Source: Streptomyces vietnamensis (GTDB lineage Bacteria > Actinomycetota > Actinomycetes > Streptomycetales > Streptomycetaceae). Taken from it: a DNA stretch of 64,000 bases. The notes beneath the pieces were generated by a model. That model saw only the letters and a program-made list of their open reading frames with translations, searched no databases and was not told the DNA's origin. A program made the position numbers and the translations under genes. Below, piece by piece: positions 26,701 to 34,155 of this stretch (position 1 is the stretch's first letter; each line of letters opens with the position of its first letter). The stretch lies in contig NZ_CP010407.1 of the NCBI RefSeq assembly GCF_000830005.1, positions 7,886,001-7,950,000 of the forward strand. Reading direction: 5' to 3'.

Positions 26701-28650
26701 GTCGACACCGGCGAGCCCGACCAGTGGCGGCGGACCCCCGACGTGGCCCTGCCGGCGACGCTGACCGCGCTCGCCGCCGACGGCTCCTGCCTGGCCGGGA
26801 CGATCGTCGAGGAGGTGCGCCGGCTCTCGCCGCCCGCCCCGCCGCACGACTGGTCGCAGCTCCTCGGCGCGATCGACGCCGTCGCCTGGCGGGCGGCGGT
26901 CGCACCGACCCCGGACGCCGACCGGGCCGCTCTCCTCGCGCTCCTGGACACCTGGGCCGACCAGCCGTTCGCCCGCGCGGGCAGCCGCTGGTGGGCGGGG
27001 AGGACGTCCGGCCCCGGGTTCGTGGACCTCATGCGCGCGGACGGCACGGCCATCGCGTCCGCAGGCGTACGGGACGGCGGCGCGAAGCAGTGGTTCGTGG
27101 CGCCCGTCGCCGAGAACCCGCACGCGGACCCGGTCCCCGGTGTGGCCACCGAGGCACGGCACGTGCGCGTGGAGCGGGACGACGCCGAGCGGCTGCGGGC
27201 CCTCGTGGCCGCCGTCGACACCCACGGGCCGGTCCCGCTCCCGGAGTCGGCGGCCGCGCGCTTCGCCGAACTGACGGGTGTACGACGGTCCGTGGCCCGG
27301 CTCGTCGTCGCCGGTCTCGTCGGCCGGGCCGACCGGGAGGAGAACCGGGCCCTCGTGCGCAAGGCCCCGTACAAGGCGACCCCGCTCACGGCGGAGTCGT
27401 ACGAAGAGCTCCGTACCAGGCTCGGCGGCGCGGGCCGCAGGGCCGTCCTGGCCGCCGCCCTGCCCGACGACCCGGCCGAGCTGTGGCGGCCGGGCGGGAT
27501 CGAGGCGGCGGTGGAGCGGATGGCCGGGGTGTGGCGGGAGCTCCTCGGGGCGCAGCCCGCCGTCGACGACGACACGGCCGACGCCCTGGAGGCCGACCTG
27601 GGCCTCGGCGAGGTGTGGGCCCGGCGTCTCGCCGGAGGCTACGACGCCGCCGAGGACGCGACCGTGCCCGCGGCCGGCTGGGAGCTGGCGGCGACCCGGC
27701 AGGGCAGGGGAGTGGAGGTCCGGGCCGTACCGCAGGCCGGGCCCGAACTGCCGTACCGCACCCCGGTGGGGCTCGCCCTGACGGAGATCGCGAGCGCCCT
27801 CGTGTGGGCGTGGACGGACCGGCCCGTCGGCGATCCGGCGCTGGCGGGCGCCCAGGCCCTGTACGAGCGGCTGCGCGCCGAGCTGGACCGCCCCGAGCTG
27901 CTGCTCGAACTCCCCGAGTACTGCGTGAAGGACACGCCGGAGCGGATCGCCGAGCGGTTCGGGCCCCGGCGTCTGCCGGTGGCCCGGCACCCGGAGAACG
28001 GCTCGGATCCGCAGACCGCGTACGACTCCGGACCGCTGGTGGTGTGCGCCCCCTACGGCACCGCCTTCCTGCGTCCCGCGGCCGTCACCGACCCCGGGAC
28101 ATGGCAGGCGGTCCGTGAGGTCACCGACCTCGCCGAGGACCTGGACCGGGTGGCACCGCTGCTCGCGGGCGGCGGTCTCGAGCGGATGGTGCGGCGCGCC
28201 CTGTCCGGAGCCGTACCGGCCGGGGCGTACGAGGCGGATCCGCGCCGTTCCTGTCCGGAGCTCGTCGCCCGGGTGGCGGTGAAGCTCGGGGTGGGCGGGG
28301 ACGCGGCGGCCCTGTACCTCCAGCTGGCGACCCTCGCGGCGCCCACCGACCGGAACGTACGGCGGTGGAACGGCTGGTCGACCAAGCGGCACACGGAGGT
28401 CCGGGCGGAACTCCTGGCCACCGGCGCGGTCCTGGAGGCCAAGCGGGCACGGGCCGGCCGGACCCTGTTCCTGCCCGGCGACTGGACCGAACTCAAGGCC
28501 CCGCACCTGCCGCTGGAGACCGTGAAGCTGACGACCCACCTGGTGCGGCCGATGTGGGACAAGTGGATCCGCTCCCCGTTCGTACGGATCCTGCCGACGG
28601 CACCCCTCCACGAGCTGTTCGAGGAAGCCTGGGAACGGGTCTCCGACTAG
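23743..28650 (+). CDS. Very large uncharacterised protein (1,635 residues)
   Basis: One unbroken frame of 1,635 residues with normal codon bias and no signal peptide or membrane segments, so probably cytoplasmic. I do not recognise any catalytic domain with confidence. The N-terminal 500 residues are helical (many Ala/Leu-rich amphipathic stretches). A central beta-rich part of about residues 505-860 contains paired motifs such as MYAVHYVGGSFLVSWSVKPDPYFC and GTRILFRTPHR. A low-complexity linker (eight 6-residue repeats) follows, then a second helical part ending WNGWSTKRHTEVRAELLATGAVLEAKRARAGRT, where a winged-helix-like segment is possible. Similar giant proteins are scattered in Streptomyces genomes. 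No function is claimed. Confidence 0.75.
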   Translation: MIVSLDALLPTTGTHLSTTYADWVAAHDPGAVESARALVQDMGAELNRSWTKPGAFVDAMARRARQLPPAHLPWFWDTVGHRLIGYGSRPGGRAYAAARAAEAQHGLPVDAAYRRANGLLFARGGAMPAKEFGAHQRFLAETLEPAAAHTALEAFLTAWAGSPADLPADLVRRVRASAKTAGLGDAEVARLVGTILSATRKKTVPDALLTAAAPILMAHPPTDTIAAGLVEVFPEGATDGGAWLRLLIGCGTTGAMEAGRVVPEGGLHQWLGTFVRMYQYALQSGGGVARQPLPGELLDLIGRLGPRLRAEGAPVTLHTTRHHYQGFDADVLDACLAAGVTVVDPGPDVRMRFWGEKSRRDLAALAADPVFGPRLEGTVHANLLPNWHMARGRQPGSAVTLLPGNEGIAHEVAGRVGRLVDTVGGGGMAGAEESVAELETLLDRPTVTALGGIADALGATSAAGALRRSLAAGLPEELAWPALESVYAEFAAEAESADADADAIGPVPGVAGVTCTWPVLTVFGADRAVAVDPDGVRASCRFTVPDDATMYAVHYVGGSFLVSWSVKPDPYFCDTACWADRPEEPFTPDEQGGLVPYGGKLDGAYGFQFETADGGGRHGGLRALRPGGTEGIDSNELQLGDGTRIWTNGVYRRRPWEAVDPVTGEPTGGAEVPDFPGRPASADPATEPSEAGMALAVEALHLAPLPAGLADSPLGSRDGLVGTRILFRTPHRDPAPDHYLLQSIDGRTARFAVDRQGQKPWALWAPPEGAVEDVVLAEAETRTGVRAYTADGVLLWELDGHHSPRHPRVGPVRRVTVSGGVALPPAFWYLLRTRDAAGSRALRNVSRETAEALLTAAAESTAASGDEAAFGDAAAFGDVAASVGATASDRPAASDRPAASDRPATSDRPTASHGTSALRSVVARELPDVTDPVLVEAVVAVAERAARVEERRRALHRRVTLLAEAPPVRLRRSVPDTALVPALHGLVDTGEPDQWRRTPDVALPATLTALAADGSCLAGTIVEEVRRLSPPAPPHDWSQLLGAIDAVAWRAAVAPTPDADRAALLALLDTWADQPFARAGSRWWAGRTSGPGFVDLMRADGTAIASAGVRDGGAKQWFVAPVAENPHADPVPGVATEARHVRVERDDAERLRALVAAVDTHGPVPLPESAAARFAELTGVRRSVARLVVAGLVGRADREENRALVRKAPYKATPLTAESYEELRTRLGGAGRRAVLAAALPDDPAELWRPGGIEAAVERMAGVWRELLGAQPAVDDDTADALEADLGLGEVWARRLAGGYDAAEDATVPAAGWELAATRQGRGVEVRAVPQAGPELPYRTPVGLALTEIASALVWAWTDRPVGDPALAGAQALYERLRAELDRPELLLELPEYCVKDTPERIAERFGPRRLPVARHPENGSDPQTAYDSGPLVVCAPYGTAFLRPAAVTDPGTWQAVREVTDLAEDLDRVAPLLAGGGLERMVRRALSGAVPAGAYEADPRRSCPELVARVAVKLGVGGDAAALYLQLATLAAPTDRNVRRWNGWSTKRHTEVRAELLATGAVLEAKRARAGRTLFLPGDWTELKAPHLPLETVKLTTHLVRPMWDKWIRSPFVRILPTAPLHELFEEAWERVSD
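26335..26478 (+). repeat. Eight 18-bp in-frame repeats inside the giant gene
   Basis: Eight consecutive 18-bp units code for GDEAAF, GDAAAF, GDVAAS, VGATAS, DRPAAS, DRPAAS, DRPATS and DRPTAS. The last four units are nearly identical at the DNA level. The tract is a flexible Ala/Ser/Pro linker between two folded parts and would be a hotspot for copy-number change. Confidence 0.9.
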
Positions 28651-28683
28651 GGCCTGTCCGGCCCTGATCCGCCGGACAGGCCC
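28650..28683 (+). terminator. Hairpin at end of giant gene
   Basis: GGGCCTGTCCGG pairs perfectly with CCGGACAGGCCC over a 10-base loop and starts on the last base of the stop codon. There is no U-tract. Confidence 0.7.
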
Positions 28684-28691
28684 TGGGCCCT

Positions 28692-28737
28692 GACGACGCT
28701 GCCCCGCCCACCGAGGGGTGGGCGGGGCAGCGTCGTC
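28692..28737. terminator. Bidirectional 21-bp perfect-stem terminator
   Basis: A perfect 21-bp stem (arms 28692-28712 and 28717-28737) closed by GAGG separates the convergent giant gene and CbtA gene. Such long perfect stems are typical bidirectional terminators in streptomycetes. Confidence 0.8.
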
Positions 28738-28751
28738 GGAACGTCCGTCGG

Positions 28752-29600
28752 TCAGCCGGCGGCGGGGGCCCCGAGCTGTACCTCCGTGTCGGTGGCGGCC
28801 GTTCGGGGCGCCAGCGCCTTCTGGGCGAGGATGCCGAAGGCGATCCCGAACACCGCCCACAGGACCACCTGAATGGCCAGCGAGGCGAGCCTGAAGTCCC
28901 AGAGGACCCCGGCGGGGAAGCCCGTCGCGACGGCGTCCTCGTTGTCCGGCAGGACGACGAAGGCGACGGCCGTCACGACGACGAACCCGGCACCGGCGGC
29001 CAGGGTCGCGTTCCAGTTCCCCAGGCGCGGCGCGAGCCGGCGTCCGGCGATCACGGCGCCGATCCCCAGGAGCACGCTGAGCAGGATCATCAGGAAGAAC
29101 AGGGTGGTGCGCTTCCCGATGGTGTCCGGGTTCCCGACGGCCGGTGGGGTCGCCGGGTACTTGAGGAACGGCACCAGATAGACGGTGGTGAACGCGCCGG
29201 CCGCGGTGAGCGCCGCCGTCGCCCGGGGGCTGAACCGGCCGATGCGGCCCAGCGCGAAGGAGAACGCCAGGGAGGCGATGCCGCCCAGCGCCACCCCGTA
29301 GACGAGGACGCCGGTGGCGAGGCCGAAGGTCGACTGGACGGTGCGGCTGACCCCTTCCTCCTCCTCCTCGGCGGCCTCGGCGGCGGCCGTACCGCCACCG
29401 TGGCCGGCGTGTGCCCCGTGGCCCGCGTGCGCCCCGTGGGCGGCCGGGGCCTCCTGGGCGGCCTTGGCCTCCTCCACGGCGATCGCGCTGTTCACGGGCG
29501 GTTCACCCACCACGTAGGACACGGCGAAGGCGAAGAGCCCGGCGATCAGGCCCGCGAGCATGCCGCGGACCAGCAGGGTCCTCACAGTCGAGGCGTGCAT
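28752..29600 (-). CDS. cbtA: CbtA cobalt transporter
   Basis: A 282-residue membrane protein with about five hydrophobic segments and the CbtA pattern: RGMLAGLIAGLFAFAVSYVVGEPPVNSAI at the N terminus, then a His-rich loop (HGAHAGHGAHAGHGGG, residues about 53-68) that should bind metal, then EEEGVSRTVQSTFGLATG, followed by YLVPFLKYPATPPAVG and LPDNEDAVATGFPAGVLWDFRLASLA. CbtA/CbtB are cobalt uptake proteins linked to cobalamin synthesis. The ATG at 29600 is 14 bp after the CbtB stop. The pair lies behind a cobalamin riboswitch, which strongly supports the cobalt role. Confidence 0.93.
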   Translation of the reverse strand: MHASTVRTLLVRGMLAGLIAGLFAFAVSYVVGEPPVNSAIAVEEAKAAQEAPAAHGAHAGHGAHAGHGGGTAAAEAAEEEEEGVSRTVQSTFGLATGVLVYGVALGGIASLAFSFALGRIGRFSPRATAALTAAGAFTTVYLVPFLKYPATPPAVGNPDTIGKRTTLFFLMILLSVLLGIGAVIAGRRLAPRLGNWNATLAAGAGFVVVTAVAFVVLPDNEDAVATGFPAGVLWDFRLASLAIQVVLWAVFGIAFGILAQKALAPRTAATDTEVQLGAPAAG

Positions 29601-29614
29601 GTGCGTGTCGCCCC

Positions 29615-29842
29615 TCAGTGGCAGGGGAAACCGAGCAGGTGGCGTCCGTCGTGCACCCACTCGTGCACGTCGGAGCCGGCGAAGAGGGAGGTGGCGCCCT
29701 GCTCGGCACCCACGAAGTACAGCGCGATCAGCGCGAGGAGCCCGACGAAGAAGGCCCAGGGCAGTACGGCGCGCACGGGCAGCGGAGCGGGTACGGCGAC
29801 GGACGGGGTGGAAACAGCAGCGGAGACGACGGCCTCGGCCAT
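29615..29842 (-). CDS. cbtB: CbtB accessory protein for cobalt uptake
   Basis: A 75-residue protein with a single membrane helix (AVLPWAFFVGLLALIALYFVG) and the C-terminal histidine motif HEWVHDGRHLLGFPCH that defines CbtB. It is first in a two-gene unit with CbtA. The ATG at 29842 has AGGAGG seven bases upstream, and this ribosome site lies 44 bases after the riboswitch 3' arm, so translation or readthrough is gated by cobalamin. The length is usual for the family. Confidence 0.93.
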   Translation of the reverse strand: MAEAVVSAAVSTPSVAVPAPLPVRAVLPWAFFVGLLALIALYFVGAEQGATSLFAGSDVHEWVHDGRHLLGFPCH

Positions 29843-29886
29843 GATGGAACCTCCTGTGGGAACTCGCGTCCCAGACGGTGGTGCAG

Positions 29887-29994
29887 GACGACGGTCCACG
29901 GGTCTGACTCGCCGTGATGTGCCCCTGGGGGCCTCACGGCTTACAGTGGCGCGACCGTGCCGGACTCTCACCGGACTTCCGTCTCGCCGTCGTC
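29887..29994 (-). promoter_or_regulatory. Cobalamin riboswitch controlling cbtB-cbtA
   Basis: Read on the minus strand, the element starts with GACGACGG (P1 5' arm), then GGAAGTCCGGTGAGAGTCCG, GCCACTGTAAGCC (the B12-box-like core) and GAGTCAGACC, and closes with CCGTCGTC (P1 3' arm). All the conserved blocks of a cobalamin aptamer occur in the right order and P1 pairs perfectly over eight bases. High cobalamin would repress the cobalt transporter downstream. Confidence 0.93.
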
Positions 29995-30117
29995 ACGCTG
30001 TTCAGATGTCGTCTGACGGTACCGCGCTCCGCGACCCCCGCCAAGAGTGTGAGGCCTGGATCACTCTTCGTGCGCGCCCGCCCGACCTCCCGCCCTCCCC
30101 CGTCCCAAAGGATCCCG

Positions 30118-30690
30118 ATGACACTGCGGTTGACCCTGATCTCGCCCGCGACGAGCGAGGCGCTGCGCGAGGTCCGGTTCGACGACGACGGTCCTCTCGA
30201 CCCGGCGGGCATCGCCCGCGCCGAGGCCGTCGCGTCCGCCGTCGAGGCGTCCCCGCGCGCGTACACCTCGCCGTCCCGGCGCTGCCGCAGCACGGCGGAG
30301 GCTCTGGGCCTGGGCGCGGAGCCGCTGGACGCGCTCGCCGGCTGCGCGATGGGACGGTGGCGCGGACAGACCCTGGCGGCCGTCGCCGCCGCCGAGGAGG
30401 CAGGGGTCTCCGCCTGGCTGTCCGACCCGACGGCGGCCCCGCACGGCGGGGAGTCCCTGCACGAGCTGCGCGTCCGGGTCGGCGCCTGGCTCGACGGCCT
30501 CGCGGACGGCAGCGGACGCGTCACCGCCGTCGTCGAACCGGACGTGGTCCGCGCCGCGATGGTCCACGCCCTCGCGGCACCGGACGCCATGGCCTGGCGC
30601 CTGGACGTGCGTCCGCTGACCGCCGTCCACCTCAGCGGTCGCGCGGGCCGCTGGAACGTGCGCGCGGGGGAGTCGCTGGGACAGCGGTGA
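30118..30690 (+). CDS. Histidine-phosphatase-fold protein lacking both catalytic histidines
   Basis: A 190-residue protein with the phosphoglycerate-mutase/histidine-phosphatase layout: TSPSRRCRSTAEALGL (conserved arginine motif), CAMGRWRGQTL, PHGGESLHELRVRVGAWL, and a C-terminal VVEPDVVRAAMVHAL. The N-terminal catalytic RHG tripeptide is replaced by SPA (LTLISPATSEA), and the second catalytic His (usually SHG before VIR) is replaced by EPD. The protein is therefore probably not a phosphatase by the standard mechanism and may bind a phosphorylated ligand or be a regulatory pseudoenzyme. It is divergent from the riboswitch-controlled cobalt genes. CobC-type relatives act in cobalamin synthesis, so a link to B12 is possible. 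Confidence 0.75.
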   Translation: MTLRLTLISPATSEALREVRFDDDGPLDPAGIARAEAVASAVEASPRAYTSPSRRCRSTAEALGLGAEPLDALAGCAMGRWRGQTLAAVAAAEEAGVSAWLSDPTAAPHGGESLHELRVRVGAWLDGLADGSGRVTAVVEPDVVRAAMVHALAAPDAMAWRLDVRPLTAVHLSGRAGRWNVRAGESLGQR

Positions 30691-30719
30691 GGGGGACCGC
30701 GAGAACAGCGGTCCCCCTC
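30689..30719. terminator. Convergent hairpin terminator
   Basis: GAGGGGGACCGC pairs perfectly with GCGGTCCCCCTC over a 7-base loop, overlapping the stop of the phosphatase-like gene and lying 20 bp from the end of the siderophore permease gene on the other strand. Confidence 0.75.
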
Positions 30720-30738
30720 GGCCGTCGACGCGTACGGA

Positions 30739-31830
30739 TCAGGCGGCCGGTCGCTTCCACTCCCGTAGCAGGAGGTACCCGAGGTACGCCCCTCCGACGG
30801 CCATCGTGTACAGGCCGACCGGGAGGTTGTCGAAGAGCGGCAGCTGCTGCGCGGTGAGGTCGGCGAGGACCAGGAGCAGTGCGCCGAGCAGGGTCGACAT
30901 GACCAGGTGCGGGCCGCCGCTGCGGGTGACCCGTTTGGCGATCTGCGGCGCCGTCAGGGAGACGAAGGCGATGGGTCCCGCGACGCTGACGGCGCCGGCG
31001 GACAGCACGATCGACAGCGTGACCGCCGCCGTCGCCGTACGGGCCGGGCGGGCACCCAGACCGGTGGAGAGCTCGTCGCCCATCTCGCCGATGCTCAGGG
31101 GCCGCGCGAGGAGCGCCGCGAGCGGCAGGCAGACGAGCAGCACCACCCAGATCGTCGTGGCGTCGTCCCAGGAGCGGGCGGCGAGGCTTCCGTTGATGTA
31201 CGCGGTCAGCGCGCTGGCCTTGTCCCGCTCGACGGCGTAGACCACGTACTGGGTGAGGGCCGTGGACATCGCGGCCACACCGATGCCGGACACGACCAGG
31301 CGGCCGGGGTTGCGGAATCCCGTCCCCGTGGAGAAGTACACGACCGCCATGGCGATCACCGCACCGAGCAGCGCGCCGACGGGCACCGGCACGAGGTCGG
31401 GGAAGAACAGCGCGGCGGCCGCCGCGCCCGCCCCGGAACCCGCGCCGAGCCCGATGACGTCCGGGCTGCCCAGCGGGTTGCGGGTGACCGACTGGAAGAG
31501 GGCCCCGGACAGGCCGAAGGCCGCGCCGGTGGCGATGGCGACGACGAGCCGCGGGCCGCGCAGCCGGTTCAGCACGAAGGCGTTCTTGCCGGTGGCCTCG
31601 CCCATGAGCGCCGACGGAAGGTCGGCCGGGTCGATGCCCAACCTGCCCAGGGACAGGGTCGCCACGGCCGCCCCGAGGAGCAGCAGCAGCGTCACCACGG
31701 CGGCGATCACGGTGGTGCGGCGTACGGGGATCGCGATCCACGGGCCGATCCGCAGCAGGCTCCGGCCCGCGGGCCGTCCGGGCCGTGACGTCGTCACGGC
31801 CGGGGTGTCGATCCGCTCGGCGGTCTTCAT
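30739..31830 (-). CDS. FecCD-family siderophore ABC permease (second)
   Basis: A 363-residue permease with about nine to ten membrane helices and the FecCD motifs RLPR-like RLRGPRLVVAIATGAAFGLSGALFQSVTRNPLGSPDVIGLGAGSGAGA and AGPIAFVSLTAPQIAKRVT (the loop that meets the ATPase). The ATG at 31830 overlaps the first permease stop as ATGA. The first 35 residues are cytosolic. It pairs with the preceding permease to form the ferric-siderophore channel. The ATPase is not encoded in the window, so it must come from elsewhere or from a shared system. Confidence 0.92.
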   Translation of the reverse strand: MKTAERIDTPAVTTSRPGRPAGRSLLRIGPWIAIPVRRTTVIAAVVTLLLLLGAAVATLSLGRLGIDPADLPSALMGEATGKNAFVLNRLRGPRLVVAIATGAAFGLSGALFQSVTRNPLGSPDVIGLGAGSGAGAAAAALFFPDLVPVPVGALLGAVIAMAVVYFSTGTGFRNPGRLVVSGIGVAAMSTALTQYVVYAVERDKASALTAYINGSLAARSWDDATTIWVVLLVCLPLAALLARPLSIGEMGDELSTGLGARPARTATAAVTLSIVLSAGAVSVAGPIAFVSLTAPQIAKRVTRSGGPHLVMSTLLGALLLVLADLTAQQLPLFDNLPVGLYTMAVGGAYLGYLLLREWKRPAA

Positions 31831-32861
31831 GCCGCTCCCCTCATACGACGGACGGCGAAGAGCAGCGCGGGCGCGCCCACGAACGCGGTGACGACACCGA
31901 CCATGAGCTCCTGCGGGCGGAGCAGTACGCGCCCGATGACGTCGGCGAACAGCAGCAGCGTCGGCCCCACGAGCGAGGTGAAGAGGATCTGCAGCCGGAA
32001 GTCGGCGCCCACGAGGACCCGGACGAGGTGCGGAACGGCGAGCCCGACGAAGGCGATCGGGCCGACGGCGGCCGTCGCGGCGGCACTGAGCAGGGTCGCC
32101 GCGAGGAGTCCCGCGCCCTTGACGCGCGCGGGGCTGATGCCGAGCGATGCGGCCTTGTCGTCGCCCATCGCCATGGCGTTGAGCGCCGGCGCGAGCAGTA
32201 CGGCGAGGACGAAGCCGACGGCGGCGAACGGCAGGACCGCCCAGAAGGCGTCGAAGCCGCGCCCGCCGAGCGAACCCACCACCCAGTAGCGGTACGTGTC
32301 GAAGACCTGCGGCCGGGACAGCGCGACGGCCTGGATGAACGCGGCGAGGACGGCGGACAGCACCGCACCGGCGAGCACCAGGCGGACCGGCCCGCTGCCG
32401 CCGCCGGCCGTGCCGATCAGGTGGACGACCACACCGGTCGCCAGGGCGCCCGCGAGGGCCCACCAGATGTTCTCGCGCTGCCCGGAGGCGCCGAGGAACG
32501 CGGTCGCGGCGACGATCGCGGCGGACGCGCCCGCGTTGATGCCGAGAAGTCCCGGCTCGGCGAGCGGATTACGGGTGATGCCCTGCATCAGCGTGCCCGC
32601 GACGCCCAGGCAGAGGCCCGCGAGCAGGCCGAGCGCGGTGCGCGGATAGCGGCTCTCGACGACCGTACGGAGATAGCCGTCGCCGTCACCGGTGACGACC
32701 CGCAGGACATCGGACGCGGACGTCGGCTTGCTGCCGAACATCACGCTGGCGAGGAGCGCCAGGGCGAGCAGGAGCAGGCACAGGGCGGCGGCTGCGAAGT
32801 GCCGGGCAGGGCCCCGCCGTACGACGGCGGGGCCCTGCCCGATCCGGGAGAGAGTGGTCAC
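31827..32861 (-). CDS. FecCD-family siderophore ABC permease (first)
   Basis: A 344-residue permease with the same family signature: RYPRTALGLLAGLCLGVAGTLMQGITRNPLAEPGLLGINAGAS and GPIAFVGLAVPHLVRVLVG. The GTG at 32861 is 15 bp after the binding-protein stop, and the gene ends in an ATGA overlap with the second permease, so the three genes form one operon. It serves ferric-siderophore uptake across the cytoplasmic membrane and is expected to be repressed by iron through the box at 34027-34045. Confidence 0.92.
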   Translation of the reverse strand: MTTLSRIGQGPAVVRRGPARHFAAAALCLLLLALALLASVMFGSKPTSASDVLRVVTGDGDGYLRTVVESRYPRTALGLLAGLCLGVAGTLMQGITRNPLAEPGLLGINAGASAAIVAATAFLGASGQRENIWWALAGALATGVVVHLIGTAGGGSGPVRLVLAGAVLSAVLAAFIQAVALSRPQVFDTYRYWVVGSLGGRGFDAFWAVLPFAAVGFVLAVLLAPALNAMAMGDDKAASLGISPARVKGAGLLAATLLSAAATAAVGPIAFVGLAVPHLVRVLVGADFRLQILFTSLVGPTLLLFADVIGRVLLRPQELMVGVVTAFVGAPALLFAVRRMRGAA

Positions 32862-32876
32862 GCTCGGGACCCGCTG

Positions 32877-33929
32877 CTACTTCCCGGCCTTGGCGACGGC
32901 CTTGTCGATCATCGGGAGGTACCGCTCGATGCTGTACGGCACCGTCAGCGGGTTGATCATCGACGAGGCGGTGACGAAGGGCTGGTCGTTGCTGTACACG
33001 AGCGCGCCCTTCTTGACCGCGGGGATGGCCGCGTACAGCGGCTGCGCCTCGATCTCCTTGCGGGACTTGTCGTCCGTGTAGAACGTGAAGGCGATGTCGC
33101 TCTTGGCGAGCTTGTTGGCGTTCTCCAGGCCGATGAGGGCGGAGTCGGTGCCCTCGGTCTCCTTGAAGGTGTTCACGACCGGGTCGACCTTGAGGCCCAG
33201 CTTGGAGACCATCGCGACGCGCTGCTCCTCGGGCTTGAAGACGCCGAGGGTGCCGGGGCCGGTGTTGTAGATGTACGAGAACGTGACGTTCTTGTAGTTC
33301 GGGCGCGTGGCGGCGGCGTCCGCGAGCTGCTTGTCGATCTTGGCGGTGAGCTCCTTGGCCTTCTCCGGCCGGCCGAGCGCCTTGGCGACGATGTCGATCT
33401 GCTGGTCCCAGTCGGTGCTCCACGCCTTGTCGGGGTAGGCGACGGTCGGCGCGATGTCCTTGAGGAGGTCGTACTGCTTCTGCGTGATGCCCGACCAGGG
33501 GGCGAGGATGACGTCGGGCTCCAGCTCGGTGATGGCCTCGATGTCGAGCTCCTCGCCGCCGTCGAACTGCTTGGGGAGCGTGGCGCCGGCCTTCTTCACG
33601 GCGTCGTGGATCCAGGGCAGGTAGCCGGTCTTGTCGCTGCCCCACGGGTAGCTCTCGATGCCGACGGGGACGTTGCCGAGGGCGATGGCCGTCTCGGCGG
33701 AGCCCTGGCCGAGGGTGACGACGCGCTTCGGCTTCTCCTTGATGACGGCCTCGCCGAGGGCGCTCTTGATGGTGACGGGGAACGCCCCTGCCGAAGCCTT
33801 GGCCGCCGTGTCCTTCGTCCCGTCCTTTTTGTCGTCCGAGCCGCACCCGGTCACCATGAGGCCGAGCGAGACCGCGGCGGCACCCGCCACGAGGACGCGA
33901 CGGCGAAGGGGGGTGAACACAGCAGGCAT
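32877..33929 (-). CDS. Ferric-siderophore-binding lipoprotein
   Basis: A 350-residue binding lipoprotein. The signal ends in MVTGCGS (lipobox Cys), then a Lys/Asp linker, then the two-lobed FepB/FhuD-like fold: PKRVVTLGQGSAETAIALGNVPVGI near the N terminus, ELEPDVILAPWSGITQKQYDLLKDIAPTVAY and the C-terminal LTVPYSIERYLPMIDKA. It is the first gene of the importer operon, with an iron box 98 bp upstream of its ATG. The exact siderophore cannot be decided; relatives bind hydroxamate or catecholate ferric complexes. Confidence 0.92.
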   Translation of the reverse strand: MPAVFTPLRRRVLVAGAAAVSLGLMVTGCGSDDKKDGTKDTAAKASAGAFPVTIKSALGEAVIKEKPKRVVTLGQGSAETAIALGNVPVGIESYPWGSDKTGYLPWIHDAVKKAGATLPKQFDGGEELDIEAITELEPDVILAPWSGITQKQYDLLKDIAPTVAYPDKAWSTDWDQQIDIVAKALGRPEKAKELTAKIDKQLADAAATRPNYKNVTFSYIYNTGPGTLGVFKPEEQRVAMVSKLGLKVDPVVNTFKETEGTDSALIGLENANKLAKSDIAFTFYTDDKSRKEIEAQPLYAAIPAVKKGALVYSNDQPFVTASSMINPLTVPYSIERYLPMIDKAVAKAGK

Positions 33930-34026
33930 GGCGGATCCTTGTCTCCGGGCAGAGGTGTGCTGACGCCCCGCCCGACGCTCCTCCAGGCACGGGAATGCCG
34001 AGGCGGCGACTATCGCGAGGCGCTTG

Positions 34027-34045
34027 TTAGGTGAGCCTAACCTAT
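34027..34045. promoter_or_regulatory. Iron box (DmdR/IdeR-type operator)
   Basis: TTAGGTGAGCCTAACCTAT matches the 19-bp actinobacterial iron box (consensus TTAGGTTAGGCTCACCTAA on one strand) with only few mismatches. It lies upstream of the siderophore-binding lipoprotein gene and predicts repression by an iron-loaded DtxR-family protein. Confidence 0.92.
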
Positions 34046-34104
34046 TCTTTTCTGGTCCGGATCGCCAGGGCCCGTACGCCCGCCCCGTGAAGCGCCGTCA
34101 GGCC

Positions 34105-34155
34105 GACGCCTCCCACGCCGTCGTCAGGCAGACGCCTCCCACGCCGTCGTCAGGC
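34105..34155. repeat. 26-bp tandem duplication across a gene end
   Basis: GACGCCTCCCACGCCGTCGT (plus CAGGC) occurs twice, at 34105-34129 and 34131-34155, with one base between. The copy inside the gene codes for its C-terminal residues, and the other copy lies just past the stop. Because 26 is not divisible by three, the downstream copy is in another frame. Confidence 0.9.

Noticed and set aside
23716..28860. 1,714-residue open frame antisense to the giant gene
   Set aside because: It is a G+C-bias shadow: Gly/Arg/Pro/His-rich composition, no ribosome site and no family motif, whereas the plus-strand frame has normal codon bias and domain-like composition.
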